Below are positions 10,088-22,073 of a stretch of 64,000 bases of DNA, in pieces. This stretch comes from Ischnura elegans (Eukaryota > Arthropoda > Insecta > Odonata > Coenagrionidae): NCBI RefSeq assembly GCF_921293095.1, contig NC_060246.1, positions 11,798,001 to 11,862,000 of the forward strand. The letters run 5' to 3'. Within the stretch, counting starts at the first letter, position 1, and the number at the start of each line of letters is the position of its first letter. The translations under genes were made by a program, and so were the position numbers. The notes beneath the pieces were generated by a model. The model saw only the letters and a program-made list of their open reading frames with translations. It made no database searches and was not told where the DNA came from.

Positions 10088-10393
10088 CTAATTAACTTCG
10101 AGAGACATGTCACACGTGGTAATAAAAGTTCGAATGTGAAGGCAGTTGGCGTAATAAATATTGTCACTCAAAATATATGGCATTCTGATCACGATATCTG
10201 AATGGAATTAAAGAAATTGTATTTGCGAAGTATCCTACACTTTAGAGAATAAATTGAAAGTGCATTGAAAATAATACGAAAAGGATTCACCAAAGAAGTA
10301 ATTAAGGTACTCACCTCTTAACCCCAGGAGAGCTTGCCGCGAACTGAAGTCCAGAAACAGGGGGTGGGGATGTTCCGACACTTCGTCAGCCAT
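10088..10393 (-). CDS. Small two-exon gene, 62-residue protein of unknown function (block A)
   Basis: The start codon is at 10393-10391 and exon 1 runs to 10315 (26 codons plus one base), reading MADEVSEHPHPLFLDFSSRQ before the donor GTGAGT. The 117-bp intron ends in a pyrimidine-rich acceptor (TTTAATTCCATTCAG). Exon 2 begins at 10197 in matching phase and is open for 35 codons to TAG at 10090-10088. The peptide has no signal sequence or membrane helix, and the family is not recognised. Directly after the stop is AG|GTTAGT, so exon 2 could continue in an alternative transcript. CRE and E-box motifs lie just upstream, facing the plus-strand gene. Confidence 0.55.
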
Positions 10394-10790
10394 GTCACGT
10401 GTGCCTGTGACGTCACGATAATTTCGAACAGATTTATTATTTTAAGGCAACGAAAAACCGATAAAACCGCTGAATATCGTAGATTTAAGATGATTTAAAA
10501 GTTTATAATACAAAATACTTCAATAAATACGGTAACGTTCTATATTATAATTGAAAAATTTATCGCGCGGAAAATCAATAATACGCTTAACCAATAAGAT
10601 TCGTTCATTTGGTTCCGCTGTTATACAAAAATAGCGCGAATTTCTCAAGCGGCTAACGGTCGAAACTCACGTGATCAATGTACCAGAATTTCCTAGTCAT
10701 CTGCGAAGGTCATTAGTTACGTTTGCAAAACACGTCATCGCATTACGAATAACAGTATAACAGAGTATCAGCGGTCTTCATTCAACTGTC
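10394..10790. promoter_or_regulatory. Candidate bidirectional promoter
   Basis: The region lies between the divergent starts of the minus-strand gene (ATG at 10393) and the plus-strand 5' exon. It contains TGACGTCA (CRE-type) and CACGTG (E-box) within 30 bp of the minus-strand start. No TATA box was assigned. The left part is repeated at the right end of block B. Inferred from gene layout. Confidence 0.45.
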
Positions 10791-11042
10791 GTCCACAAAG
10801 CAGCACCTCCCCTCCTCCCTACTTACGAAGAAAGCACACCCCATTCCCTCACCAGCCGTCATTTCGACAAAGTCACACTTCTGAATATTTTAAAATTGTT
10901 AAATTAATTTCCTGGAAGTTTCATCCGTTCCTTCGTTCATTGAAGTCACCGTCTCATTATGCGGAAACGATGATGGAGAGCGATTACTACAAGCTACATA
11001 TCATCAGAATTACTGAGAATAAATGCAGCGGTATTTACTGAG
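10741..11042 (+). other. 5' untranslated exon of the plus-strand gene
   Basis: The segment ends with an exact donor (CTGAG|GTAAGTGAG at 11042/11043). Its upstream ATGs reach stops within the exon (one frame ends at TAC TGA, just before the donor), so it is probably 5' UTR with short upstream frames. The transcription start is not determined; the left limit is a guess. Confidence 0.5.
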
Positions 11043-11970
11043 GTAAGTGAGCAAAAGCATTTTCATGAAATAGTAAAAAGAGAAAATAATTTTAATCACG
11101 ACTATCCTCACGGATAAACATGTCTCAAATATAGCTCATCATGTAAAATGTTAGCATAAGCCAGTGAATAGCGGAGATATGTAGTGAGTTCATAAACGAT
11201 AAGAGCGTTGCTAATCCCATTGTGCGAAAAGTAGGTACATACGGGATAAGATTATTTGTTTGCTCTTTAGTGCATAAAAACTCTCTAATTAACGATTCGC
11301 ATTTTCATCGATGTAACAAATTTATCGAATATTTAAAAATGGAAACCACACTGAGCATTAGTATCTTCAATTCAATCAGGGTTGTATGCATTGCTTAGCT
11401 GAATACTCCTTCGGATCTACGTATCATTTCGGTGGTAAAGATTCCATGACAAGGAAATACCATATTGATGTACGCCAGCAGCAAATGTGTTATTCGATAG
11501 TCTCATAATTGCTGCCCTAAGTTTCATCGTAGAAAAACTTTCGAGTGACTCAAAAAAATTATTTTTAATCTTGTCAATTAGTCGAGCGTAAATCATTAAC
11601 CTATACAGAGTCAAATGAGGAGATTTCAATTGCTTCGAAGATCTTCAATCTTCATTATGATCTATGATATTTTATTAAGTCCGCAATGTGATCATCTTCT
11701 TTCACTATACCACAGATATCGATAAAGCATGCTAACTTGCTTGCTCGTTTTTACATTTGTTCATTTAGAATGGCCTTAATTAGTAGCTATCACACATTTC
11801 TTGGCCTCAAAATAGTGTCGCTAACTAAGCCTGAAAATTTATGTCATCATACTTTCATGTGTACGTCGATGAAATTAACAGCTCTTGATATAAATATCAA
11901 AATAACATTGTAGTATTTTTTTCAGGTCATTTGCAGATTCGTTTCCCTGATAGCCTAACTCAACTTAGCC

Positions 11971-13277
11971 ATGACCGGGTGGCGTAACCAGATGCTGTCA
12001 TCATTCTACAAAGAGATTGCTAAATGGTTCATTACGAACCAACTGAATTTATATGTCACTTCGAAAGTTACTACTTCAAGGAAAGCATATGACCGGACAG
12101 ATGGAATTGATTTCTTTCCGCGAAGACAGACAACATTCTTGGCCTTCATCGTCGAATCTTACTCGAGGTAAGTCATATCGTTAGCCATTCATCAATTGAA
12201 TTAATCACTTGGTAACGACTCACATTATTTATATTTCATATGCCAAATTTTATTCTTGATCGAAGGTATAAATACTGGCGTCTTGGGTAGGTGTAAACAT
12301 ATTTTAAATTGATAAAAGTTTTGGTTTAATTTCCCCATAAATAAAACCATTTTCAGTTAGAATTAATGGTGGATTTTAGGCGCCACTATGAGTTAGCTAA
12401 TTAGAGGTTCTGTTTTAAAGAGGTTAAGTGAAGGAGATTTCGCAACAGATCAACGGAGCGACAATGATTAGACACTAACATTCTTGCAAACCGCAAAGAA
12501 AAGCTGTACGGAAATAATCACTGAATTTCAGCTTCAGCACCCGCCAACTTCATTGACATTAGCTTGGTCACTTCTACTACAGGGACATTTCAATTGATAA
12601 ATTGGAACTAAATGAGTTTATGGTTTTAATTAACACGTTTCTGCATGGGAATATTTCTGAATGTGTAATTCAGACTTTGGAAGCGAGGTTTGATTATCAG
12701 TAATGTGTAATTTGGTGATAATGGTCGTAGTCAACAAAAGCTGAAAAGATACAATTCGTCCGCCTCATAACTTTTAGCCATGAGATAAGCCGACAAAATA
12801 TTAGTCCAATAAACTTGAATATTCTTTGCCAACTGACGAGATATGGCAGCACAACAGGAAAGGTTTCGTGATTTACTTCAGCTGTCAAACGGTTTCGATT
12901 TTTCCGTAGACAGGTTGACGAAGAAAAATATGGGGAGGGGTTTATCTTGGATAAACAAAGGAACGAAGTACATTGGATAGAAATAATGAGTAAGTTTCTG
13001 TCGCGTTACAGATTTAGACAGTATGCAAGGGATCAATTGAAGGTATATACCTACCCTGAAAAACGGCCAATATGCTTTATGATATAGCCAATGAAAATTG
13101 GTGGCCGAGTCACGCGATGGCGAAATAGCAATAATAGCAGTTCATACCGATCGAACTAAATTGAAAATCCTTTTTTTATACCGCTATATTGCAAAAAAGG
13201 ATAGCTTCGACATTAAGTATTTTTTATTTACAGAGAGATCCCACGAATTGGGTCAAAGAATATTCCTTCTCAGCTGA
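11971..13277 (+). CDS. Three-coding-exon gene, 106-residue protein of unknown function
   Basis: Coding parts are 11971-12167, 12910-12989 and 13234-13277. The start ATG at 11971 sits in a good context (GCCATGA) behind an acceptor at 11925. Exon 1 codes 65 residues beginning MTGWRNQMLSSFYKEIAKWF and stops at a GTAAGT donor with two bases over. The next exon (acceptor TTTTTCCGTAG, donor GTAAGT) is open in exactly that phase for 26 codons. The last exon (acceptor TTTTATTTACAG) adds 14 residues and ends in TGA. AATAAA follows at 13292-13297. Matching phases across both introns support a real gene. There is no signal peptide or clear membrane segment, and I do not recognise the family. The 5' part may be duplicated beyond block B, outside the window. 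Confidence 0.65.
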
Positions 13278-13291
13278 AAAAAATTGAACTA

Positions 13292-13297
13292 AATAAA
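13292..13297 (+). terminator. Poly(A) signal of the 106-residue gene
   Basis: AATAAA lies 15 bases after the stop codon of the plus-strand gene, within a T-rich context. Confidence 0.55.
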
Positions 13298-13299
13298 TT

Positions 13300-14120
13300 T
13301 TGTTTTAAAGAATTTTCTACAAACACGACTTAACCTCCATGTTGAATAAAACTGTAAGAGGAGAAGACTCCCTACCTATTACTTGCTGCCGGATCCATCG
13401 GCGACAGAGCACAGCTTTACAACAGCGACTCTCCAAAATACTTGTATTCACAAGCACTTCACATTGAACACAACACTGACAATGAATTATTTGGTGAGCC
13501 CTAGACACATTCACTTCACTCTTAACTGAATGAACACTCGCTCAATGGATGAGTAACGCATTCAGGTAACTTCACATAATTCCATGAGACATGCACACTG
13601 CTGCCATGATAATGAAGAACCAATGATTATTATCCAAGCGTTGAGACAAAGGGTTGAAGATATCGCTGATACCATGATGTAAGGATTGCACCGTCATTCA
13701 ATGAATTAATAGATTGTTCACTCCAGCTCCTGTAAACTGTAAAAAACAAAATATAGATTTAAGCTATAACACTAAAAATTCGGTACTGATGAAAGGAGGA
13801 GTACTTAATCATCATATTCGAAAGGAATGTGAAGTCTAAGCCAAGAATGTGGGTACAAAAAGTGGAATAATAGTGACCAAATCATATTGCCAAAGAATAT
13901 TACCTTCTTGAACAAAATTATCAACTAGTATGGTTTAATTTGTAGATTATCATGTATTAATAGGTTATTTATGAGAACATGACTTACCCGTACACTTCAG
14001 CGACGGAGAATCAACCTCCTTACCCTAGCCGAACTGCTGAGAGACTAAAAATTAACTCGGTATGATAGAATGGGGAATTGAGGGAAACCCAAAGTGTCGC
14101 ACAGCCTATTACTAACAGTC
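13300..14120. other. No feature recognised
   Basis: Mixed AT-rich sequence. A minus-strand open frame at 13317-13514 has no recognisable domain or splice context. Confidence 0.4.
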
Positions 14121-14129
14121 CTGAGAGGC

Positions 14130-14400
14130 AATGGGGGGCGGGGAATCACTAAGGATATAAGGGGAGGTTGCCGTGAACAAATAGCTCAAGTCCGAGTCAA
14201 AATTGTTGGCCCGATTTCGAGTCGAAGTGCATCGCGAAGGCGTTCGGGAGAGGTTCGGTTGGCGCGTCGTAGGGTGGAGAGCTGGTTGTTAAGGGGAGGT
14301 ATTGAAGGAAGAGAAGAGGGGATGGGGGAAAATGAGTCAGGGCGCCACAAAAGAGACCCTATACATTCCTCTCGTGACGTCACATGCATTGTTCACAAGG
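14130..14400. promoter_or_regulatory. G- and CpG-rich island with CRE motif
   Basis: Much richer in G and CpG than its surroundings and ending with GTGACGTCAC near 14375. A second GTGACGTCAC lies near 14860. It resembles a promoter region. The long basic open frame through it (14094-14465) is explained by base composition. No donor was assigned, so which gene it serves, perhaps that of the exon at 16051, is unknown. Confidence 0.3.
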
Positions 14401-14593
14401 TTCGTTTTACTGCGAATAGTCGCAGAGTGAGCTCTTATGTAAACTTAACTTTGTTAAAGCAATGAATTTACAAGTTCGAGTTAAAACGTGAAACAATGAA
14501 CCGATTCGCATATACATGGACGTATGCGAAATGCTATGCTATGACCGTGCGGTAAAATGCTATGCTATAAATGAATTTATGTATGACCGTGCG

Positions 14594-14685
14594 GTGTGCA
14601 TGCGGTGGTCCTATTTCATGCTGTATGTTGGTGATTAATCACCCCCTGCCAAACACCCGAAAAGTGGCTCGCCGAGTATAAGGTA
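14594..14685 (+). mobile_element. LINE 3'-end relic
   Basis: Matches the segments at 4970 and 59189 (GATTAATCACCCCCTGCCAA, then GTGGCTCG). A third, older copy of the same 3' fragment. Confidence 0.5.
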
Positions 14686-15259
14686 GTTTCCTTCATCAAA
14701 GAAACCGAAAGGCATTGATTGCGATTTGTTACCCACCATTACTGTATTCATAATATACAAATTATTTCGTTTTATAAATACCGGTTTAGACGAATGGCAA
14801 TGGTCCATTTTTATCCTCATTTGAAAAGGGCCAGATTGGCGCCCATGCGATGCCACTCCACGTGACGTCACAGGGACCTAGTTTCTATAGGAGAAGGTAG
14901 GAGTTATACATCGTCTGAGATTACCAATGCATGCATGAGGCGCAGAGCTCAGGGAAATATGTCTTAATAATCACCTATTAAAACTGGCTAAGGTCGGAAA
15001 GTTTTCTTCATTTGATAAGGTATTAATAAACCTTTTTTCAGCCAAGCGCTACCATCCAGCAAGGTACTCAGCTATCCGCTAGCATCCTGCGTCCTATCAG
15101 CGCTCAGAGCCTCGATCAAGGTCACCTCACAAGGCGGGAGGGGGAACCAGAAATACGTCACACGGAGAGATTTCCTTACCCGTCGCGTTTTCGCGCGCTT
15201 GAAATTTTTCACTTTTCATTTAATCGCGAAAAATAGATGTCGTCATTTAAAAATCTAAA

Positions 15260-15345
15260 AGCGTGAAATACGTATTCCAGGAGTAATAATCGTCCGATAT
15301 AGGCAATAAAAAAATAAAAGGAAACCACCCTATTATGATGATGTA
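15260..15345 (+). repeat. Short dispersed repeat
   Basis: CCAGGAGTAATAAT, then AGGCAATAAAAAA and GGAAACCACCCTATT, recurs in the same order and spacing at 18925-18990. Class unknown. The overlapping minus-strand frame (15209-15535) is hydrophobic, AT-driven and not convincing as a gene. Confidence 0.5.
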
Positions 15346-16050
15346 GAAGAATTAAAACATGCCCTTTTTTCTGTTCAAATACTAAATGCATTAACACATT
15401 TCCTTTCACGTTTTTATGTTTCCCATTACCAAGCATAAACACCAAGTAGAAGTTCTTAATCATTATACACAAAAGAAACTTGTGATATATGTTTTTCATG
15501 ATAAGTCCTAATTCGATTATTTTAGTAGGCTTCAATGGTTCAACTCAAATATAAAGTATCACGGGATTAACTTCCATCCAAATGTCAATTCATTTTCGTA
15601 GCAGGAACTGTGGTATCGAGAACTGCAATACATTATTTATTATTTACTATCACCGCTTAATATTTATTATTATTGTATCATTTTTATACCTGGGTGGAGG
15701 TCGTGGGGATGGCGGTAGGTGACGAGGTTTGTAGCCTTCTGATACCCCGGGAAACCAACCACCTCAATTAAAAATAGTTTAAAAATTATGGCTAATATTT
15801 TATTCCTGAATATTTTCATTTGTGTTCAGTTATTTCTCTCTGTCTTTTTGATCATCCAGATTTGAGTTAATATTCTGTGCTTGAGTATTGTATATTTTTT
15901 GATTCTTTTTTGTAGGTTCTTTTTCATTTCCGAGGGTCGTCTTTTTCAATCTCCAAATGGTCATGAATAAAAGACGAAGTCATTGATTAAAAATCATTTC
16001 ATTGCTTAATGTAAGTATGCTTTTGCTTAACTTCCGGCTTTGCCGCCCAG

Positions 16051-16156
16051 GCAATTGATGTTCTTAATAGATCGTGCTGCGAATGCCGGCATCCTGAATC
16101 TAACCGTCCGCTTTTTAACGCCTTTTCCAAGCCAAATGGTCACTCCGGCAAAATAT
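16051..16156 (+). CDS. Candidate internal exon, gene unknown
   Basis: A strong acceptor (CTTAACTTCCGGCTTTGCCGCCCAG; branch-like CTTAAC plus pyrimidines) precedes a 106-nt segment ending at AAATAT|GTGAGT. Two of its three frames are open throughout: one reads AIDVLNRSCCECRHPESNRP, the other QLMFLIDRAANAGILNLTVR. Neither is recognised, and I could not find partner exons with certainty. Confidence 0.4.
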
Positions 16157-16767
16157 GTGAGTCAAAAATTACCAGTTCATTATTTCACAGAGGGTGGTCG
16201 TACACGTAAGGTAACTTCCTTTCACACGTTTGAATTAACATGTCATTAGTAATTCTTCAATCGACATCAAGCCATTGCATAATGTCATTTGAAGTATCTT
16301 GCTCGAGATAAAATTAATCCAACATTCACAATATCGTCGAAGTTAATATCTGTGACATGTTTCTGAAAGAAATTTCTTCGCGACCTAGGCAAATTACGAT
16401 AACATGAAATACTTAAAATTCCAATTTGAAATAGCATAAAGCCTACCATATTAAATCATACTTAATTTCATTTTACGCTCATTAGGCACCATGTATTTCT
16501 CTCTTATCTACCTTAATTCAGCAGCATCTTGTCACCCTTTTCTTCTGAAATTACTAAGTCTATTAGTTAAGAGCATACATGATTCCACTGCCTACTAAAT
16601 GTTCGATTACTTCCTGAAAACGGGCGTGTTACCGTAAAACAACTTGTGGGAACTCTTCTCAACCATTGAATTTAAATATATATTGTAAATTATCTAAATG
16701 ACCTGAGGCTTATTGGCTAGGCTATTACAAAAACGACGAGTTTTTCAAACATGAAGAAGTGTTCATC

Positions 16768-16995
16768 TTTATCTACATAATACCCCGCATGCCGCCTAAA
16801 AGGCATGTGGGATGGGGTTTTAGGATTTAGTGTAGGGATTAGGATCCGTTTACACATAAAAATGAAGTGCCCTAACGAAGTTGGGACTAGCGTTTATTAA
16901 AGTCCTTTATGGTGCGGGGGAAAAACGAATTCCCATATCTATCCGTTCGGAAAAAAATATTGCGATTCCGCCGTTCACGCGGCAGGTTTAGAAAT
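16768..16995 (-). mobile_element. LINE 3' end, minus strand
   Basis: On the minus strand the end of a CR1/Jockey-like ORF2 reads IFFRTDRYGNSFFPRTIKDF, followed by a 3' UTR with complementary GGCATG/CATGCC-type repeats and a final TATGTAGA. The same terminus is at 49428-49620. Confidence 0.8.
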
Positions 16996-16999
16996 ATTA

Positions 17000-18740
17000 C
17001 ACAATTATTTAGTAATAAATAAAAATGAAACATCAGCGTCGATGGAGCAGCAGCAGCAGAGAGAATTAAGAGGTAAGGATAAAGTTTTTCTATCCTATTA
17101 ACATTTATAGTAACGTGATAGAACATTAGAGATAGGCCTTGTAATGGCGGCTTGACATACCATCCCAAGAACAGGGTGATGTGTTCCAAACGCCCACCTA
17201 AAAGTGCTACGGCAAACAAGGTGCAATCTTTGAAAAATCTCCGCCTCCCAGTGCTTGTATCCAGCAGTAAATATAACTATATTATAGTATCCGGTAATAT
17301 AAATGTGTATAACTAGTTTTGTATTCGGTAACACAGAGTATGAAACCACTATAGTTATCACATCAGCCAGACCCCAGAGTGTTACCTTAAGAATAAATTA
17401 TAAATTTCTCTTCGCCCTTGCTAAAATTCATTGACTCAATTCATGTTGTACAGTTGTTTAAGAACTCCGCCTATAGTGTAGTAGGTTTCTAATTGTGAAA
17501 TTTGTTTAAAAACTTAGCTCACAAAAAAGGGTTTGTATATATTTATAGATTTTAAATCAATCGTTCACTTTAATAGATTCACCATCCAACACCCGTTGAG
17601 TAGGGCAATCCCCGCAGCCAGCAACCGAGGAAATTATCTAGGAAATCCCGGGTAAGAACCGTATCACCCAATAAGTGACACAAATGAAACATGTAAGTCT
17701 TACAATATCCTGTTTTATGTCACTCTATAATTTTTGTCAGCAAAGAAGGCTTATGTGCTGTGGTAATGACAACTATGTGAGACAATTTCATGATCGTCAA
17801 TTATAATAAAAGAGCAGCAAAGCTGTCACATTTTAAAATGTTATCACATTTTGAATCGGAATTGAGAAAGGAAACGACCTTCAAGAAGAAACATTGAAAA
17901 GATGAAATAAAAAACGAACAACATGTGAATTTTGAGCGCACATGAGGTTGAATCAAAGGTATTTTCTTCAATTATTATGGCAATCCTGGAAATCTATTAT
18001 CGTATGAGAGTCAAATGCATTAACCGAGATAAGTAGGTTGCCAAGTTACACCCATCTTTCAATACAGTTTGAATTTGGATTTTAAAATGAAATTAGTTGT
18101 AATAGTATTTTTCACATTTTCCCCTTAAGAGAACTAACAAAATCGCATAAGGTAAAAAATTGAAAACTAAAGATTACTTTGATGCGTGCCGTAAGGTGGG
18201 CTTGGACTGCCAGAGGGTGGTGCATTGGAAATCTATTCGAAGACTACGGGGTTCCGATAAAGAGTGATGCTTATGGACACCTCCCCCCCCACGCAAACAA
18301 TACTGCTCGGAGCAGAACGTGGCTTTGGAATAGCAATTCCCACCCCTTTTCCTGAATTGGCGAATGTCACAGCCCTGAGATGAACTTCGATTGGATTATT
18401 GAGACCAATGGGACTGCATAGACGAGGCCCAATTCCATCGCATGGGAGGCTGATTTCTGTGACCACTTCGGTAGCATATTAATCGATTTCCAAATATGTC
18501 CGCGGCACGGTGATGAGTGGAATGCGATCCAATTTTTTCCAATAATATGTAGTACATAACGCAGTGGCAGTACATATTATTCTAAAATGACTTTTATGAT
18601 TTTGAATAATGTGCACCTTAATGAAAATAACAAATATTATATTTATTTGATTTTCATAATTGATAATAACAAATTTGGTGGAAAATAGTTTTCTCAATAC
18701 GCATTTTTCATCACATGTGAACACATAGGGTACCAAAACT
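17000..18740. other. No feature recognised
   Basis: AT-rich DNA. Open frames of 77-88 codons show no domains or splice context. Confidence 0.4.
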
Positions 18741-18749
18741 TTCATGCCA

Positions 18750-18990
18750 GAAGTCTGTTAAAATTATAACATTAAAATTCCACTTAACAATTAAAAGCGT
18801 GCAGAACAAAACGAAGAATTCATTTCAAAGCATAAAGAATTGGAAGTACTCAAAAATCGTTGACAGTTGAACCAGTTCTAGAGTTCTTCCTGCTGTGAGG
18901 AGTATCATAAATGATTAGTGAAATATATACTCCAGGAGTAATAATATTCTTTCGATTTAGGCAATAAAAAATAATAGGAAACCACCCTAT
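18750..18990 (+). repeat. Dispersed repeat, relative of 32395-32595
   Basis: The stretch with GCAGAACAAAACGAAGAATT, then GTTGACA..., TTCCTGCTGTGAGGA and ATCAT.AATGA..AGTGAAA, is matched with the same order at 32395-32595. Its right part also matches 15260-15345. Class unknown. Confidence 0.55.
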
Positions 18991-19019
18991 TGAACGGTTC
19001 AATTGAATATTTTTCATTT

Positions 19020-19240
19020 GAAAAAATTTACAAATAACAAATTCATGGGGGACGAGTTTTCGGGTATCCAGCCGGTTCCAACGGGTTTTCAGATCATTCA
19101 CCCTGAAGACGATTGCAGACTCGAAGCGTCGGTGCTGAAATACCCTTGGACCCGGCTGGGAACCCGAGATCTCTTCCTCCAGTCTATTTCCCGGGAAAAC
19201 CTTAGGCCCTTCATAGAAATTCATCCTATATGGTAAACTT
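19020..19240. other. Possible transposon relic with inverted GC-rich boxes
   Basis: An island richer in GC, with TATCCAGCCGGTTCC and GACCCGGCTGGGAACCCGAG boxes in a dense context between AT-rich flanks. This resembles conserved tails of interspersed elements, but I cannot name the family. Confidence 0.3.
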
Positions 19241-19259
19241 ATTAGTAGGTCTTTAATGC

Positions 19260-19400
19260 ATAAATATTTTTATATTAGGTGTATTATACTTTTTTAAATT
19301 TTACGAATTATATTTAAATTAAATAAAAAAATAATAATTTATATTTTACGAATTTAAATTTTACGAATCCCGAATCCTGAATAAATAAAATATGCAAACA
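19260..19400. repeat. AT-rich low-complexity tract
   Basis: Reiterated AAATTTTACGAAT and AAATTAAAT blocks. No gene. Confidence 0.7.
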
Positions 19401-19834
19401 GAAATGAAAGATAAAATCTATTTAGAAGCAGTGTAGTAAAAACTTTAATTGGGCTTTTCCGCACCTTCCATCACTTCTAAAACTCATGAATAGTTATCGA
19501 AAAGCTGTATAGTTTTGCCATGATTATCAGAACAACAACATGCTTAACAGAACCACAAATTTCACCAGTCCAACAACGTTGAATAGTTATCGAAAAGGAA
19601 AAACTTTTCCGTGATTAGCGATAGCAACTTCACCAACAAATATCTCACACGTCTTCATCTAAGAAAGACTTCTTGAACATACTAATTAATATAATTCTGG
19701 TTTTGCATTAAGCCAACATAAAACGTGTTTTTCACAACAGAAACATGTCACTCATGTTTATACAAGAACACGGGGATTTCAATTCACACAAACAAACCTG
19801 CGTGATACACACTGTTCCGACAATGCTTGTAGTT

Positions 19835-20600
19835 TCTTGTCGGCGACGCACAGTGTGCTGAAATAGAAAAAAGCTGGACAAAACCTCTAAATCGATTTTT
19901 TCGAGTGCGGCGAATGAAACATTCCACAGTTGTCAATACATTAGTGCATTTTTTGACGCAAACCGTTTTTCATAGGTAAATTTTTTAAACAAATTACTTG
20001 GCCTCAAAGTTGAACAACTTGCGCAAAAAATGGCCTCATTGAATTTTTTCCGAAATTCAGCGTGTTAAAACTAATGCCATACTTTTTGTATTAATTCAAT
20101 AGAAACAAAAATTTACAATGTCATCATGCGGTTTTTATTGTTAATTTTTGGCAACTTTCACGACTCAGTTGTATTATTTTTGGCCGATACGATACAAATT
20201 GGAGGACTCTGTTTTTCGTCGAAATTTTGTGCTCGTGTAGGATTATAAAAAAAAAGCATCACCTCGAGATATTTACACCACATATACAACAAAACATATA
20301 GAGTATGGTACCAAAAGGAGAATTGCAACCACCGGCGACGCCGAAATTAAGATCGATTTTTTGAACGTGCGGCAAAGCTCGCAGCTTGCTGTTGGCCACG
20401 GGGAATATCGTGCTCGACAGATGTTGGACCTTGAATCTTTTAAAGCAGATTAATGGCATAAAAGCTATAATATGTTAGTACCACATTTCATTTCCAGTTC
20501 ATACAACCTAATTTCTCCGCTGTATTGCGATATTTATCGTTGATACGATACATATTGTAGGACTCTCTTTTTCGTCGAAATTTTGTGTTCTTGCACCACC
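19835..20600 (-). repeat. Two diverged copies of repeat D in tandem
   Basis: The unit containing CGATTTTTTCGAGTGCGG (19893) returns as CGATTTTTTGAACGTGCGG (20351). Its companion, GATACGATACAAATTGGAGG with TTTTTCGTCGAAATTTTGTG (20190-20240), returns at 20540-20595. The first copy matches block A 3478-3610 in reverse orientation. Confidence 0.6.
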
Positions 20601-22070
20601 TCCCCTTACATATCTGGATCCATTCCTGCCACCATTCAAACAGGAGTGATATTCTGCCTCTGAACGTGACTTATAGGTTAGGAGAATCACGGCTAATTTG
20701 ACTGCTTTCCTTTTTCATTAGTTGGGAAGATTGCTCATTAACTGTGTTCTGGGAGTAACATTCGTTTGGATGTAGTTCATTTCGATTGAATATTTAATTT
20801 CCATGGCACTTATCACCTTTAAACTAGGAGAAGCAACAGGATTTTTATCAAATTAATTAAATTACATTTCTATTTGCCACACTGATACTGAAGCTGAGGT
20901 TAACGACACTGTACATAGTTTCTGGCTGCTGCAAAGCCCCCTCAAGTACTCAAAATAGTCTGTGCACAGTCACAGTTGAATATAATTAGTTATGAATGAA
21001 TGATGATAGCAATAGTATCAGCTACGAGACTACGTGCTCGTTTCCAGACTCTACTCAGATTGCAACCTTTGACGCTCCTAGCATAGTATGTATTGGCAAT
21101 TTATCTACATTAAAATTATGCAATAGAAGACAGCATCAAACATGCCCTATTTATAGCTGTGTTAAAGGTGTGTACTATCATTTTAAATAATATGTAGATA
21201 CCCACCTGTATAATTTTACTGGAGGATAAACCTCACAATGGAGGCCGTAAGAATTACTCCGACAGCCCAACATGTGCATGGATATGAGTTTCCTCGGTAC
21301 ATTCCTTCCACTAATTGTAAGACTTTTGTCCCTGTAGTTTGACACCAATTTTGCTAGTTTGGTCACATCGTTGACCTTGGGTGCACCTTGCCTTGCATGC
21401 CAGCCGTCCAAGTTTTACTGATCCGGCCCTGATAGGAAAATCGGATGTGTGGTTTTCAACAAATTATTGAAAGCAATAGTACCTTGCTGTGGGATAATTG
21501 ATTCCCATGGTGGCATTGATATTGGCAAACACTGTGTAATTATCTCTTATGTCTTCCATAGTACATTTCTGAATACAAGAATTCTCCCCTATAAACACCC
21601 TTATTCTAAAAAATGTAAAGTTTTCATGGAAGAGCTTGCAATAACCTTGGAAAAACGTTGTAATTACATTCAAAACACACCACATTAGGTCTAGAGTAGC
21701 ATTTTTTCTAATGTTTAAATGTGACACAGTTCTAATTTTCATCAATAAATGAGGTTTATCTACAATTATATGCCTTCACTATTTCAGGGCCATTACATCA
21801 AGGCCAACTCCCTGGCATGTCGGCGGCCAACCACCTAGAGGTATATGACATTTTCAAGTTTTTCCATTGGAATTGCTGTAGCTTAATTCCTAGAAAAAAT
21901 ATTCATCCGGATGAGGGCCCTCACTCTTAGATTGTAACAATAGTGAAATACTTTCTACCATTCTAATCATTCCATCGCAATTCAATTGAGAATTAAACTC
22001 AATACTCAGTTGAGCATCCCCTATTCCTCCTATATCAGGTAAGAGGGGATTCTATAAATCTAGCTAACTA
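20600..22070. other. No feature recognised
   Basis: Open frames at 20996-21190 and 21449-21688 were inspected. They show no domain I know and no paired splice sites. They may be remnants of an old element. Confidence 0.4.
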
Positions 22071-22073
22071 TCT

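Larger units (their letters stand above)
164..10470. repeat. Segmental duplication, block A
   Basis: This block is repeated in the same orientation at 54132-64000. Similarity starts abruptly at ATACCAAAG (164 and 54132), after unrelated flanks, and is still present at the window end, so the right edge is not seen. The coordinate offset falls from about 53970 to 53530 because of indels: 277 bp around 1186 present only in B, a palindromic MITE at 6767-6888 and about 584 bp at 7818-8401 present only in A. Shared insertions (hAT elements, foldback, Penelope-like relics) predate the duplication; the A-only MITE probably postdates it. Confidence 0.95.

Noticed and set aside
14094-14465. 123-codon arginine/glycine-rich frame
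   Set aside because: Explained by G- and CpG-rich composition; the reverse strand is also open.
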